A stretch of DNA of 64,000 bases from Bacteroidetes bacterium MED-G20 (GTDB taxonomy: Bacteria; Bacteroidota; Bacteroidia; Flavobacteriales_D; Parvicellaceae). Position numbers and translations under genes: made by a program. Location: the NCBI GenBank assembly GCA_905182745.1, contig CAJJCR010000002.1:20308-84307 (forward strand), read 5' to 3'. Positions 1 through 10,010 of the stretch are shown in pieces. Position 1 is the first letter of the stretch; each line of letters opens with the position of its first letter. The notes below the pieces were generated by a model. That model made no database searches. It was given only the letters and a program-made list of their open reading frames with translations, and was not told the origin of the DNA.

Positions 1-920
1 CAAGTAGAACACTGATTTTTAATATTAAAGAACTAAAGTGGGATCAAGAATTAATTGATTTAATTGGAATTCCAAATAATATTTTACCAAAAGTTGTTTC
101 TTGTTCAGAACATGTTGGCTATACTGAAAAAAATATTCTTGGAGCAGAAATTCCAATAACTGGGATAGCAGGTGACCAACAAGCGTCTTTATTTGGACAA
201 ATGTGCCTAGAAGAAGGGGATATTAAAAACACTTATGGGACAGGATGTTTTTGCATGATGAATACTGGAGAAAAAATTGTAAAATCAAAAAACAGGCTCC
301 TATCTACAATTGCCTATCAATTAAATAATAAAACTTATTACGCCATCGAAGGAAGTATTTTCACAGCTGGATCTCTTGTTCAATGGCTAAGAGATCAACT
401 TGGAATGATTTCCAATGCACCTGAAATTGAATCTTTAGCATCCACTGTAAAAGATAATGGAGGGGTTACTTTTATTCCTGCACTATCTGGTCTTGGTGCT
501 CCCTACTGGAATCCTAAGGCCACTGGATCTATATTGGGGATAACAAGAGGAACTGAAAAAGGACATATTGCTAGGGCAGCTTTAGAGGGGATTGCAATAA
601 GAACCTATGAAATAATACAAAACATGCAAAAGGATGCAAATACACAGTTTACCAGTCTTAAAGTAGATGGAGGGGCAAGCAATAATAATTTATTAATGCA
701 AATCCAATCCAATTTAATTGAAGCAAAAGTAATTAGGCCTGTGACCACAGAAACTACAGCTTTAGGTGTAGGATTTTTAGCTGGATTGGGTTCTGGATAT
801 TGGGAATCCATTGAAGATTTGAAAAATATATGGAAACACGATAGAGAATTTTTACCAGAAATTTCGAATAAAGAAAATATCTTAAGCAAATGGAAGGAAA
901 GAATAAATATTTTATACTAA
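1..920 (+). CDS. glpK: Glycerol kinase, C-terminal part (5' end outside window)
   Basis: ATP-dependent phosphorylation of glycerol to sn-glycerol 3-phosphate in the cytoplasm (FGGY kinase family). The frame is open from base 3 to the TAA at 918-920, so about 305 C-terminal residues of the usual ~500 are present. Visible family blocks are GDQQASLFGQ, YGTGCFCMMNTG, the LSGLGAPYWNP loop, GITRGT and the nucleotide-site DGGASNN near the end. The first in-frame ATG (201) is internal and is not a start. A glycerol facilitator gene follows 9 bases later, so the two probably form a glycerol uptake operon: entry by facilitated diffusion, then trapping by phosphorylation. No frame breaks seen. Confidence 0.95.
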   Translation, partial: SRTLIFNIKELKWDQELIDLIGIPNNILPKVVSCSEHVGYTEKNILGAEIPITGIAGDQQASLFGQMCLEEGDIKNTYGTGCFCMMNTGEKIVKSKNRLLSTIAYQLNNKTYYAIEGSIFTAGSLVQWLRDQLGMISNAPEIESLASTVKDNGGVTFIPALSGLGAPYWNPKATGSILGITRGTEKGHIARAALEGIAIRTYEIIQNMQKDANTQFTSLKVDGGASNNNLLMQIQSNLIEAKVIRPVTTETTALGVGFLAGLGSGYWESIEDLKNIWKHDREFLPEISNKENILSKWKERINILY

Positions 921-929
921 TTTTAAATA

Positions 930-1673
930 ATGGAAATACACCCATATTTATCTGAGGTTGTTGGCACTGCAATACTTTTACTACTTGGAAACGGTGTCGT
1001 TGCCAATGTTACATTAAAAAAAACCTATGGAAATGGACAAACTAAGTTGTTATTAATTGCTTTTGCATGGGGATTAGCTGTTTTTGTTGCTGCATATATT
1101 ACTTCAAAATCTAGTGGTGCACATTTAAATCCAGCTGTTACACTAGGATTGGCATTTGCAGGAAAATTTTCATGGACTTTTGTTCCTGGTTATATTTTAA
1201 GCCAAGTTTTAGGAGCTATGATTGGAAGTTGGTTGTGTTATATAATTTACATTGATCATTATAGAATTACCGAAGACGAAAACACAATTAGAGGAACATT
1301 TTGTACTGCACCAGCTATCAGAAATTTTAAAAACAATTTTTTTTCGGAAGTATTAGGCACATTTATATTGGTTTTTGGTGTTTTATTTATAGCCAACCCA
1401 AATATAGAATTAAACAATTCTCCAATTGACAACTTTGGAATAGGGTCTCTTGAAGCACTTCCTGTTGGACTTTTAGTAATAGTAATTGGTATGACTTTAG
1501 GAGGAACAACAGGTTACGCAATAAATCCAGCTAGAGATTTTGGACCACGAATTGTTTATTATTTATTGCCGAGAAAAAATAAAAAGCCAGACTGGAACTA
1601 CAGTTGGATACCTGTATTAGCACCGTTTACAGGCGGAGCTTTAGCAGGTCTGATTTATCTATTAATTTCTTAA
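930..1673 (+). CDS. glpF: Glycerol uptake facilitator (aquaglyceroporin, MIP family)
   Basis: Inner-membrane channel for glycerol and small polyols. The 247-residue protein has the two half-helix NPA signatures of the MIP family: HLNPAVTLG near residue 68 and NPARDFGPR near residue 190. The aspartate after the second NPAR is the glycerol-facilitator type rather than the water-only type. Six hydrophobic segments surround the two re-entrant loops, as expected. The ATG at 930 lies 9 bases after the kinase stop, so co-transcription with glpK is likely. The 3' end overlaps the convergent hydrolase gene by 4 bases; no terminator is visible there. Confidence 0.92.
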   Translation: MEIHPYLSEVVGTAILLLLGNGVVANVTLKKTYGNGQTKLLLIAFAWGLAVFVAAYITSKSSGAHLNPAVTLGLAFAGKFSWTFVPGYILSQVLGAMIGSWLCYIIYIDHYRITEDENTIRGTFCTAPAIRNFKNNFFSEVLGTFILVFGVLFIANPNIELNNSPIDNFGIGSLEALPVGLLVIVIGMTLGGTTGYAINPARDFGPRIVYYLLPRKNKKPDWNYSWIPVLAPFTGGALAGLIYLLIS

Positions 1674-2503
1674 TCTGTTTTTAAAAAATCTATTGTCTTT
1701 AGAGATAACTCTTTCAAAGAATCTGGTAGATGTGTTTTAGTCCATGGATGTTTGGAACCAAAAGTATGGTTGGTTCTAATTTTAAAAATACTAGGATTGG
1801 CTGCCCATTTTACCATATCTAAAGCATATTGATTGGGGACAACTTGGTCTAATGAACCATAACAAGCTAAGAACTTACCACTATAATTCAATAAAGCAGT
1901 TTTAATAGAAAGCTTTGATTCATTTTCTATAAAATCGTTGTAAAACTGAATTGAAATAGGCATCTCTTGGTTGGTTCTTGAATTTGATATATACCTTATT
2001 CCATTTTTCTTCCATTGATCTAATTCTTCATTTTTAGGAAACCTTTCTTTAAAATCGGCAACTCCTGCCCAAGAAACCAATTTATCAATTAAAGGATTAT
2101 TTACAGTAGACAAACATGCTATTGCTCCACCTCGACTGTGTCCTACAATATAAATTTGTTCGTATTTACTATTGTAATTATTAAGAACAATATAATCTAT
2201 TACTCTTTGTACATCATTTAACTCTATAGAGTAATTATTTAAGCTAAAGGACTGTAAATCAGGAAAATTTAAAGGGTTATCTAAAGTGCCACCATTGTGA
2301 GAGAAATTAAATTTTAAAAACTTAAAGCCGTTTTCAGCAAACAAGTTGGCTACTAAATTCCAAGACCCCCAATCTTTAAACCCCTTGAATCCATGACAGA
2401 ATATAACTAAATTCTTAGAATCTTTTTTGTAGGTTAGATCACCAATTATTGGTAAATCTTTATCATTATCACTATTTATTATAAAAGTTTCTTTTAAAAA
2501 CAA
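1670..2503 (-). CDS. Alpha/beta hydrolase family protein
   Basis: A 277-residue serine hydrolase of the alpha/beta fold. The nucleophile elbow GHSRGG is near residue 122, preceded by an oxyanion-type FCHGFKGFKDWG block near residue 35. A late NHTFGSKHPW segment probably carries the catalytic histidine, and GSLDQVVP near residue 217 probably the acid. There is no signal peptide, so it is cytoplasmic. The substrate cannot be read from the sequence; small esterases, acylaminoacyl peptidase-like enzymes and lipases all share these features. It starts 8 bases downstream of the cyclophilin gene on the same strand and is probably co-transcribed with it. Confidence 0.8.
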   Translation of the reverse strand: MFLKETFIINSDNDKDLPIIGDLTYKKDSKNLVIFCHGFKGFKDWGSWNLVANLFAENGFKFLKFNFSHNGGTLDNPLNFPDLQSFSLNNYSIELNDVQRVIDYIVLNNYNSKYEQIYIVGHSRGGAIACLSTVNNPLIDKLVSWAGVADFKERFPKNEELDQWKKNGIRYISNSRTNQEMPISIQFYNDFIENESKLSIKTALLNYSGKFLACYGSLDQVVPNQYALDMVKWAANPSIFKIRTNHTFGSKHPWTKTHLPDSLKELSLKTIDFLKTD

Positions 2504-2511
2504 TTTTCTTC

Positions 2512-2943
2512 TTAAGAAACGGTAATAGTGTTGATCTTATCCCCTTCAATAATTAAATCAATCACCTCTAAACCTTCAACTACTTTACCAAAACAGGTAT
2601 GGTTTCTGTCAAGATGGGCTGTGTTGTTTCTACTGTGACAAATAAAAAATTGAGAACCTCCAGTATTTCTTCCAGCGTGAGCCATGGACAATACTCCTTT
2701 ATCATGGAATTGGTTTTCACCATCTAATTCACAATCTATACTGTAACCAGGACCACCAACACCAGTTCCCTCTGGACATCCGCCTTGAATAACAAAATCT
2801 GGAATAACTCTATGGAAAGTAATTCCATTATAAAATTCTTTTTCAATTAAATCTATAAAATTCTTTACTGTTTTTGGAGCATCTTGTTCATAAAACTCAA
2901 CAGTCATTTTCCCTTTTTCTGTATCAATAATAGCTTTTTTCAT
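2512..2943 (-). CDS. Peptidyl-prolyl cis-trans isomerase, cyclophilin type
   Basis: Catalyses cis-trans isomerisation of proline peptide bonds and assists folding. The 143-residue protein is a minimal cyclophilin without a signal peptide, so it is cytoplasmic (PpiB-like). Core blocks are [13 protein letters not shown] near residues 43-55, with the catalytic arginine, then [25 protein letters not shown] and FGKVVEG. It sits in a tightly spaced minus-strand run, 7 bases after the ABC-F gene. PpiA and PpiB paralogs differ mainly in targeting, so I leave the symbol blank. Confidence 0.93.
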   Translation of the reverse strand: MKKAIIDTEKGKMTVEFYEQDAPKTVKNFIDLIEKEFYNGITFHRVIPDFVIQGGCPEGTGVGGPGYSIDCELDGENQFHDKGVLSMAHAGRNTGGSQFFICHSRNNTAHLDRNHTCFGKVVEGLEVIDLIIEGDKINTITVS

Positions 2944-2950
2944 AATTTAT

Positions 2951-4639
2951 TTATCTAGTTAACTTTTTATATTTTATTCGTGTAGGTACTATATCATTAC
3001 CCAGTCTTTTCTTTCTGTTTTCTTCGTATTCTGAATAACCTCCTTCAAAATAATAGATACTTGAGTCTCCTTCAAACGCAAGAATATGGGTGCAAATTCT
3101 ATCTAAAAACCACCTATCGTGAGAAATAACTACTGCACAGCCTGCAAAACTTTCAATTCCTTCTTCTAGAGCTCTCAAAGTATTTACATCAATATCATTA
3201 GTAGGTTCATCTAGTAAAAGTACGTTAGCTTCAGTTTTTAAGGTCATAGCGAGATGTAATCTATTCCTTTCACCTCCAGAAAGAACACCTACTTTTTTCT
3301 GCTGGTCAGATCCTGAAAAATTAAACTTAGAAACATAAGCTCTTGAATTAATAGTTTGTCCACCTATCTCTAGATTGTCATTTCCTTCGCTAATTACATC
3401 ATACACAGATTTATTTTCATCAATTGTTTTATGTCTTTGATCGACATATCCAATTTTAACTGTTTCTCCAACTTTAAACTCACCAGAGTCAGAACTCTCT
3501 TCGTTCATAATCATTTTAAAGAGTGTTGTTTTACCCGCACCATTAGGGCCTATAATTCCAACAATACCAGCAGGAGGTAATTTAAAATTCAGATTTTCAT
3601 ACAATAATTTGTTATCATATCCTTTGGAAACATTGATAGCTTCAATTACTTCTTTACCCAATCTTGGTCCATTAGGAATAGGTATTTCTATTTTAACCTC
3701 TTTTTCTTTTATAGACTGATTTAATAAATTTTCATAATTATTAAGTCTTGCTTTTCCTTTAGATTGTCTTCCTTTTTGGCCTTGTCTCACCCACTGCAGT
3801 TCTCTATCTAATGCTTTTTTTCTTTTACTTTCTGTTTTTTCCTCTTGTGCTAATCTCTTAGATTTCTGTTCCAACCAAGAACTGTAATTACCTTTAAATG
3901 GAATACCCTCTCCTCTATCCAATTCTAAAATCCAACCTGCTACGTTATCTAAGAAATATCTATCGTGAGTAACTGCAATAACTGTTCCTTTGTAATTCTG
4001 AAGATGTAATTCTAACCAATGAACAGACTCTGCATCCAAATGGTTGGTTGGTTCATCTAAAAGAAGAATATCTGGTTGTTGAAGTAATAATCTGCACAAT
4101 GCAACTCTTCTTCTTTCACCACCAGAGAGATTTTTAATAGAAGTTGATCCTTCAGGTGTTCTTAAAGCATCCATTGCCAGCTCTAGCTTTGAATCTAAAT
4201 CCCATGCTTCTAATTGGTCGATTTGCTCCTGAACTTTTCCCTGTAGTTTAATTAGTGCATTCATTTTATCAGAGTCATTCATGATTTCCTCATCCATGAA
4301 CTGGTTATTTATATCGTCGTATTGCTTTAATAAATCTACAGTCTCTTGTGCACCCTGCTGTACAATTTCCCTAACAGTCAAATTTTCATCCAACTCTGGT
4401 TCTTGGGCTAAATATCCTACAGTATATCCTTCAGAAAAAACAACATCACCTTGGTAATTCTTATCTAGTCCTGCAATAATTTTCATTACGGTAGATTTAC
4501 CTGCTCCATTTAATCCTAAAATTCCAATTTTTGCCCCATAAAAAAATGACAAATGAATATTCTTTAAAATTTGTTTTCCTTCTGGAGTTTGCTTACCAAC
4601 ACCAACCATAGAAAAAATTATCTTTTTATCGTCTGACAT
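2951..4639 (-). CDS. ettA: ABC-F ATPase EttA, energy-dependent translational throttle
   Basis: A soluble tandem ATPase that binds the ribosomal E site and adjusts translation to the ATP/ADP ratio. The 562-residue protein has two ABC domains. The first has Walker A GLNGAGKST at residues 42-50 and signature LSGGERRRVAL near residue 170. The second has Walker A GPNGAGKTT near residue 365 and signature LSGGERNRLHLA near residue 455. Between them is the basic P-site tRNA interaction linker, with RELQWVRQGQKGRQSKGKAR. There are no membrane segments, which separates it from transporters. Length and linker fit EttA better than the longer Uup. Same-strand neighbours are closely spaced. Confidence 0.93.
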   Translation of the reverse strand: MSDDKKIIFSMVGVGKQTPEGKQILKNIHLSFFYGAKIGILGLNGAGKSTVMKIIAGLDKNYQGDVVFSEGYTVGYLAQEPELDENLTVREIVQQGAQETVDLLKQYDDINNQFMDEEIMNDSDKMNALIKLQGKVQEQIDQLEAWDLDSKLELAMDALRTPEGSTSIKNLSGGERRRVALCRLLLQQPDILLLDEPTNHLDAESVHWLELHLQNYKGTVIAVTHDRYFLDNVAGWILELDRGEGIPFKGNYSSWLEQKSKRLAQEEKTESKRKKALDRELQWVRQGQKGRQSKGKARLNNYENLLNQSIKEKEVKIEIPIPNGPRLGKEVIEAINVSKGYDNKLLYENLNFKLPPAGIVGIIGPNGAGKTTLFKMIMNEESSDSGEFKVGETVKIGYVDQRHKTIDENKSVYDVISEGNDNLEIGGQTINSRAYVSKFNFSGSDQQKKVGVLSGGERNRLHLAMTLKTEANVLLLDEPTNDIDVNTLRALEEGIESFAGCAVVISHDRWFLDRICTHILAFEGDSSIYYFEGGYSEYEENRKKRLGNDIVPTRIKYKKLTR

Positions 4640-4657
4640 ATTTTTTAATTTGTTTAT

Positions 4658-5782
4658 TTAATTGCAGTTTTCAATATATAAATCATTGAACATTTTACCA
4701 ACTTCTTCATTTGAATAATTCTTTATTGCATAAGACCTAATAATAGAAGAATTAAAGAAATTAGGATTTTCAACCATGAAGTTCATTTCATTTAAAAGTT
4801 GATCAATACTCCCAGCATCCACCAGTCTTCCTAATTCATTATTAAATAGTTCTGGGACACCTCCTACTTTTGTTGCAATGAATGGAGTTCCTGAAGAAAT
4901 GGATTCTATTAAAACTAGAGGAAGATTCTCAATATTACTAAACAATACAAAAACATCTGCTTTTTGCATTTCATTAGCAATTTGATCGTGTGTTTTCTCA
5001 GATTCAACTACTACAGTATTCTTGGTTTTTAAAGTACTTAATTTTTTAATAATCCAATCTGTAGAACCATCTCCTATGATTTTTAATACCATATTTTTGT
5101 GCTTTAATTTTTCAAAAGCATCTATTATTCCAGAAACATTTTTAATAGAATCATCTAGAGTGGAAACATGTAAAAAAGTGAAATTATTTTTATCGATATC
5201 TAATTTTCCAATATGAAATTTATCGGTATCTACCACATTTGGAATAATTTGATATTTTGCTTGGTAATTGGCATTAATCATGCAATTTTTTAATTGTTTA
5301 GAAACAGGAGAAATCACAGATGAAAATCTAAAGCCAATCTTAATGAGCTTCATTTCCAAAAAACTTAAATTATACTTTGCTAAATCCTGAAAACCATGCC
5401 AATTTTCAGAAACAATATAGGGGATTTTATATCTCCATTTTAAATAAAGTGCCTGCCAAATACCTGGATGCATTATGTTCATGTGAACAATATCAAATTT
5501 TAATTTGTTTTTCTCTTTAAGAAACTGAAATCCTTTAGTAAAAGCAATAAAATAATTTAGATATTTAAAAACACCTCTTTTAAAATAAACAATAGTTGTT
5601 TTAAGTTCATGATCTTGGAAATACTTAATTTCATAATCTTTTACATTATCGTCTGCAACTATATATAGCACATTAATTGAGTTGTATTTTGAAGCAGCCA
5701 ATGCATGGAATCTCACAAAATTTCCCAAAGTTGTATGAACTCTACTTGGGTACCATGATGAAAGAAACAATACATTTTTCAT
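4658..5782 (-). CDS. Glycosyltransferase, family 4 type
   Basis: A 374-residue GT-B fold enzyme that moves a sugar from a nucleotide-sugar donor to an acceptor, probably in polysaccharide or glycolipid synthesis. The N-terminal domain opens with VLFLSSWYPSRVHTTLGNFV, an acceptor-side loop often seen in this family. The C-terminal donor domain has GDGSTDWI, then ENLPLVLIESISSGTPFIAT around residues 285-305, which holds the E-x7-E motif, and VGGVPEL. No membrane segment is seen. It lies between ettA and valS with no sugar-pathway genes next to it, so donor and acceptor are unknown. Confidence 0.87.
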   Translation of the reverse strand: MKNVLFLSSWYPSRVHTTLGNFVRFHALAASKYNSINVLYIVADDNVKDYEIKYFQDHELKTTIVYFKRGVFKYLNYFIAFTKGFQFLKEKNKLKFDIVHMNIMHPGIWQALYLKWRYKIPYIVSENWHGFQDLAKYNLSFLEMKLIKIGFRFSSVISPVSKQLKNCMINANYQAKYQIIPNVVDTDKFHIGKLDIDKNNFTFLHVSTLDDSIKNVSGIIDAFEKLKHKNMVLKIIGDGSTDWIIKKLSTLKTKNTVVVESEKTHDQIANEMQKADVFVLFSNIENLPLVLIESISSGTPFIATKVGGVPELFNNELGRLVDAGSIDQLLNEMNFMVENPNFFNSSIIRSYAIKNYSNEEVGKMFNDLYIENCN

Positions 5783-5797
5783 TATTGAAAATAATTT

Positions 5798-8425
5798 TCA
5801 AGAGGATAAATTGACAATTCTCTCCTCTAAAATTTTAATTTGTTTTTCAGCATCATTTTTTTTCTTGATTTCCAAATCCACCACTTGTTTGGGAGCATTT
5901 TCGGAAAATCTAGAATTATTAAGTTTTTTCATAACACTTTCAAGAAAGCCTTTCTTTTTTTGAATTTCAATTTCGATTTTTGAAATCTCTGATTTGGTAT
6001 CAATTGAATCAGTAAAAGGGACAAAGAACTCATTGTTATTAACTACAAAAGAATAAGCTGCTGAAATTGATTCATTTGTAAAAACTAAACTTGATAAATT
6101 ACATATTTTCAATAGTAAAGAGTCAAATATATTGGACCAGTTGGTATTGACTTTAACATTTAGCTCTAAAAGAACCTTATTAGAAATATTTTTCTCTTTT
6201 CTTAAATTTCTAATCCCCATAACAATAGCTTGGAAGTTTTGAAATTCATTTAAAATTGTGGAATCCTCTTTATTTTCTTCTGGCCATTTCGCATTAACAA
6301 TATAAGTATTGTTTCTAGGTTTTAATTGTTGCCAAATTTCTTCAGCAATAAAGGGAGTAAATGGATGAACTATTTTAAGGATTTTTTCCAAAACTAAAAC
6401 TACTGAATCATAAGTCTTTCTATCAATTGGTTGCTGGTAAGCTGGTTTAATCATTTCAAGAAACCAAGAGCAATAGTCATCCCAAATAGTTTTGTAGGTC
6501 AACATGAGAGCTTCTGAAATTCTAAACTTATCGTAAGAGCTATTTATATTAACTATGTTTTGAGAAACTTTAGATTCAATCCATTTTAAAGCAATTAATG
6601 AGGATTCTTCCTGTTCAATTTCATCAGAAATGGTCCAAGATTGAATTAATCTAAAAGAATTCCATAGTTTGTTGGTAAAGTTTCTTCCTTGCTCACAAAG
6701 GTTTCTGTCGAACAATAAATCATTTCCAGCTGGAGAAGAAAGAAGCATTCCTACTCTAACCCCATCTGCTCCATATTTTTTAATTAATTCTAATGGATCT
6801 GGACTGTTTCCTAAAGATTTTGACATCTTTCTACCTAACTGGTCTCTTACAATCCCGGTAAAATATACATTCTTAAAAGGTGGCTTATCTACATATTCAT
6901 AACCAGATATAATCATTCTTGCAACCCAAAAAAACATAATTTCTGGGGCTGTAACTAAATCGTTTGTAGGATAGTAATAATCCAATTCTTTTTTATCATT
7001 TGAAAAACCATCAAATACAGCAATAGGCCATATCCAAGATGAAAACCATGTATCCATCACATCTTCATCCTGAACTAAATCGTCTAAATTGTATTGTTTT
7101 TCTGATTGACTATTAAGTTTCTTTAAAGCTTCTTCTTTACTAGGAGCAACAATAAAATCTTCCTTTCCATCGCCATAAAAGAATGCTGGTATTTGATGTC
7201 CCCACCACAATTGTCGGGATATACACCAATCTCTTATATTCTCTACCCAATGACGGTAAGTATTTTTAAATTTTGAAGGGTGGAACTGAACTGTATCGTT
7301 CATCACGTTTTCTAATGCTGGAATACTTAATTTTTCCATAGAACAAAACCACTGAAGAGATAATCTTGGTTCAATAATAGCATCTGTTCTTTCTGAGAAT
7401 CCAATCTTATTTATGTGATCTTCTATTCTAATTAAGTAACCAGAACTATCTAGCTCATCCGCTATAGACTTTCTCACATCAAACCTATCTTGACCAACAA
7501 ATAATTTCGCATTTTTATTTAAACATCCAGAGGAATCTAGAATATTTATCACTTCCAATTGATGTTTCTTACCCAATTCATAATCGTTAGGGTCATGGGC
7601 TGGAGTTATCTTAAGACAACCAGTACCAAATTCCATATCTACATAATCGTCAAAAATAATTGGTATACTTCTATTAACAAGAGGAACAATTGCTCGTTTG
7701 CCCTTAAGAGAGGTATATCTTTCATCTTTTGGGTTAATACAAATTGCAGTATCTCCAAGAATGGTCTCTGGCCTAGTGGTAGCAACATTCACCCATTCAT
7801 CGTCTGAACCTTCAATTTTATACCTTATATAGTAAAGTTTTGAATTTACTTCCTTATAAAAAACTTCTTCATCGCTCAAAGCAGTTTTTGCTTGAGGATC
7901 CCAGTTAATCATTCTTTCTCCCCTATATATTAAACCCTTTTGGTGAAGATCACAAAAAACGTTTATTACACTTTTATAGTAATTGTCATTCATTGTGAAA
8001 TTGGTTCGTTTCCAATCACAAGAAGCACCAAGTTTTTTAAGTTGGCTGAGAATAACTCCGCCATGCTTATGGGTCCATTCCCAGGCATGTTCTAAAAACT
8101 CTTCCCGAGATAAATCTCCTTTTTTAATACCATCTGCCCTTAACTTTTGAACAACTTTAGCTTCAGTAGCAATAGATGCATGATCGGTCCCCGGAACCCA
8201 GCAAGCATTTTTACCAAACATTCTAGCTCTTCTTACCAAAACATCTTGAATGGTGTTATTAAGCATATGTCCCATATGTAATACGCCGGTAACATTGGGA
8301 GGAGGAATAACTACTGTATAAGATTCTCTATCGTCAGGTTCTGAATTAAACAGACCTTGATCTGTCCATATTTTATACCATTTGTCTTCTGATTCTGAAG
8401 GATCGTATGTTTTTGAAATTGCCAT
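5798..8425 (-). CDS. valS: Valyl-tRNA synthetase
   Basis: Charges tRNA-Val with valine and edits threonyl-tRNA; class I aminoacyl-tRNA synthetase. The 875-residue protein is full length and unbroken. The HIGH-type motif lies in PPPNVTGVLHMGHMLN near residue 41. The editing domain carries ATTRPETILGDTAIC near residue 215, and the KMSKS loop is GRKMSKSLGN near residue 535. The last 70 residues form the ValS C-terminal coiled coil. The anticodon-binding domain occupies about 620-760. Upstream, on the minus strand at 8443-8450, TACTTTTG matches the Bacteroidota -7 element TAnnTTTG, about 18 bases before the start. Confidence 0.96.
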   Translation of the reverse strand: MAISKTYDPSESEDKWYKIWTDQGLFNSEPDDRESYTVVIPPPNVTGVLHMGHMLNNTIQDVLVRRARMFGKNACWVPGTDHASIATEAKVVQKLRADGIKKGDLSREEFLEHAWEWTHKHGGVILSQLKKLGASCDWKRTNFTMNDNYYKSVINVFCDLHQKGLIYRGERMINWDPQAKTALSDEEVFYKEVNSKLYYIRYKIEGSDDEWVNVATTRPETILGDTAICINPKDERYTSLKGKRAIVPLVNRSIPIIFDDYVDMEFGTGCLKITPAHDPNDYELGKKHQLEVINILDSSGCLNKNAKLFVGQDRFDVRKSIADELDSSGYLIRIEDHINKIGFSERTDAIIEPRLSLQWFCSMEKLSIPALENVMNDTVQFHPSKFKNTYRHWVENIRDWCISRQLWWGHQIPAFFYGDGKEDFIVAPSKEEALKKLNSQSEKQYNLDDLVQDEDVMDTWFSSWIWPIAVFDGFSNDKKELDYYYPTNDLVTAPEIMFFWVARMIISGYEYVDKPPFKNVYFTGIVRDQLGRKMSKSLGNSPDPLELIKKYGADGVRVGMLLSSPAGNDLLFDRNLCEQGRNFTNKLWNSFRLIQSWTISDEIEQEESSLIALKWIESKVSQNIVNINSSYDKFRISEALMLTYKTIWDDYCSWFLEMIKPAYQQPIDRKTYDSVVLVLEKILKIVHPFTPFIAEEIWQQLKPRNNTYIVNAKWPEENKEDSTILNEFQNFQAIVMGIRNLRKEKNISNKVLLELNVKVNTNWSNIFDSLLLKICNLSSLVFTNESISAAYSFVVNNNEFFVPFTDSIDTKSEISKIEIEIQKKKGFLESVMKKLNNSRFSENAPKQVVDLEIKKKNDAEKQIKILEERIVNLSS

Positions 8426-8490
8426 AATTCTTGTTACACTTACAAAAGTAATTTTACATTCTTAAAATTGTGACACAATATTGCCTTTTT

Positions 8491-9051
8491 TTAGCTAATA
8501 ATCCAATTTTGAAGAATTTGTTTTCCATAATCTGTCAATATACTTTCTGGATGGAACTGAATGCCGGATATTTTAAGATCTGAATGTCTAAAAGCCATTG
8601 CATAGTTCTCTAAATCTAAAGCAGTTACTTTTAGTTGTTTTGGAACATTTTTTATTACCCATGAATGGTAATGGCCAATATTTATTTTATTTGGAACATT
8701 TTTAAAAAGAAAATCGTGATTTAAAATCTCTAACTGGGTTTGAATACCATGTCTAACCTTTTTCAAATTATGAAGTTCAGCTCCAAAAAACTGTCCAATT
8801 GCTTGAAATCCTAGGCAAACTCCTAATATATTATTAGATAAATGGTATTTTTTAATAGAATAATTCAACTCTTTATTTTCAGAAGGTAATCCAGGACCAG
8901 GCGAAAGTAAGATTTTATGTTCATCTGAAATTAAGTCATGATTTATCTCATCGTTTCTAAAAATGGTAATTTCCTTACAATAAGGTTCTAAGTAATGAAC
9001 TAGATTGTAGGTAAAAGAATCGTAATTATCTATGATTATTAATTTTATCAA
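8491..9051 (-). CDS. pabA: Glutamine amidotransferase, anthranilate/aminodeoxychorismate synthase component II
   Basis: Class I glutaminase that supplies ammonia to a chorismate-using partner (PabB for folate or TrpE for tryptophan). The 186-residue protein has the complete triad: Cys79 in GVCLGFQAIG, His167 and Glu169 in GIQFHPES. It opens with IDNYDSFTYNLVHYL and has the LSPGPGLP oxyanion loop at 49-56. PabA and TrpG cannot be told apart by sequence, and many genomes use one protein for both jobs. No partner subunit or trp gene is nearby, so pabA is preferred but not certain. It is divergent from the acyltransferase-like gene. Confidence 0.85.
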   Translation of the reverse strand: MIKLIIIDNYDSFTYNLVHYLEPYCKEITIFRNDEINHDLISDEHKILLSPGPGLPSENKELNYSIKKYHLSNNILGVCLGFQAIGQFFGAELHNLKKVRHGIQTQLEILNHDFLFKNVPNKINIGHYHSWVIKNVPKQLKVTALDLENYAMAFRHSDLKISGIQFHPESILTDYGKQILQNWIIS

Positions 9052-9126
9052 TATTTATTTATGTAAAAATTCTTTTGAAATTAGAAAGATAATATTCAAT
9101 CTTGTATAACTTTTTAGAAAATTTCT

Positions 9127-9983
9127 ATGAATAATTTTCTTTACTACATAATAATAATTCCAATTTCTAATTTAAACAACTTTTTTTTATTCTTAGTTTC
9201 AGATGTTTTATATCTAATTGTTGGTAGATTATTAAAGTATAGAAAACCATTAATCACCAAAAATCTTAAAAATTCTTTTCCTAAAAAAAGTGAAAATGAA
9301 ATAAAAAGTATTTTCAAAAAGAAAGTACAAATGACTTTATTTTCTTGTAGAGAGTTTAAAGGGGTTTACTATTTCAGAAAGGGGAATTAATAAAAAAATT
9401 AAACTAAAAAATATTTTTGTTATTAAACGAAATGGCAAAAAAGAAACAAAATATAATTCTAATTGGGGGACATTATAATAATTGGGAGATGAGTGCTCAA
9501 AAAATGCCTTTGGAATGTGAACATGAGCTTTTTGCTATTTATAAACCATTGAGAAATAAGTTTTTTGATAAAAAAATGAAAGATTCGAGAGGAAAATTTG
9601 GACTCAGAATGATTCCCATGAAAGAAACAAAGAATTATTTCCATACGGACAATGAAAAACCAAGAGCTATTATTTTTGGTTCTGATCAAAGTCCATCTAA
9701 TCCCAAAAATGCACATTGGATAAAATTTCTAAATCAGGAAAGTGGGTTTTTATTTGGAGCAGAGAAATATGCTAAAGAATTTAACTGGCCCGTTGTTTAT
9801 GTAAGTATTCAAAAAATAAAAAGAGGAACTTATGAAGTATCCTTTAAATTAATTACAGATCAACCAAACATTGAGCCTAAGGGAAAGATAATTAACGATT
9901 TTGCAAATCTTTTGGAAGCTGATATTAACCAAAATCCACCATTTTGGCTATGGACCCATAACCGATGGAAAAAAAGTAAATAG
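9127..9983 (+). CDS. Lipid A biosynthesis (Kdo2-lipid A) acyltransferase-like, two frame breaks
   Basis: LpxL/HtrB-type acyltransferases add secondary acyl chains to lipid A at the inner membrane. Pieces in three frames form one protein of about 285 residues. The first (9127 to about 9335) has an N-terminal hydrophobic anchor and KNLKNSFPKKSENEIKSIFKK. The second (about 9340-9410) reads LVESLKGFTISERGINKKIK. The third (about 9411-9983) has LLNEMAKKKQNIILIGGHYNNWE, whose GGHYNNWE is the H-x4-D/E acyltransferase block, followed by IIFGSDQSP and PFWLWTHNRWK at the end. The protein stays conserved across both breaks, so sequencing indels are likelier than a dead gene. ssb follows but has its own leader. 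Confidence 0.82.
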
Positions 9984-10010
9984 CTATATTACAGTTATTT
10001 ATATATTTTA

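Noticed and set aside
605..972. Minus-strand open frames inside glpK and glpF, and similar shadow frames elsewhere
   Set aside because: They lie fully opposite conserved genes and have no recognisable protein features.
9127..9983. Two independent small genes in this interval
   Set aside because: The pieces align end to end with one LpxL-type acyltransferase, with the missing middle found in the third frame.
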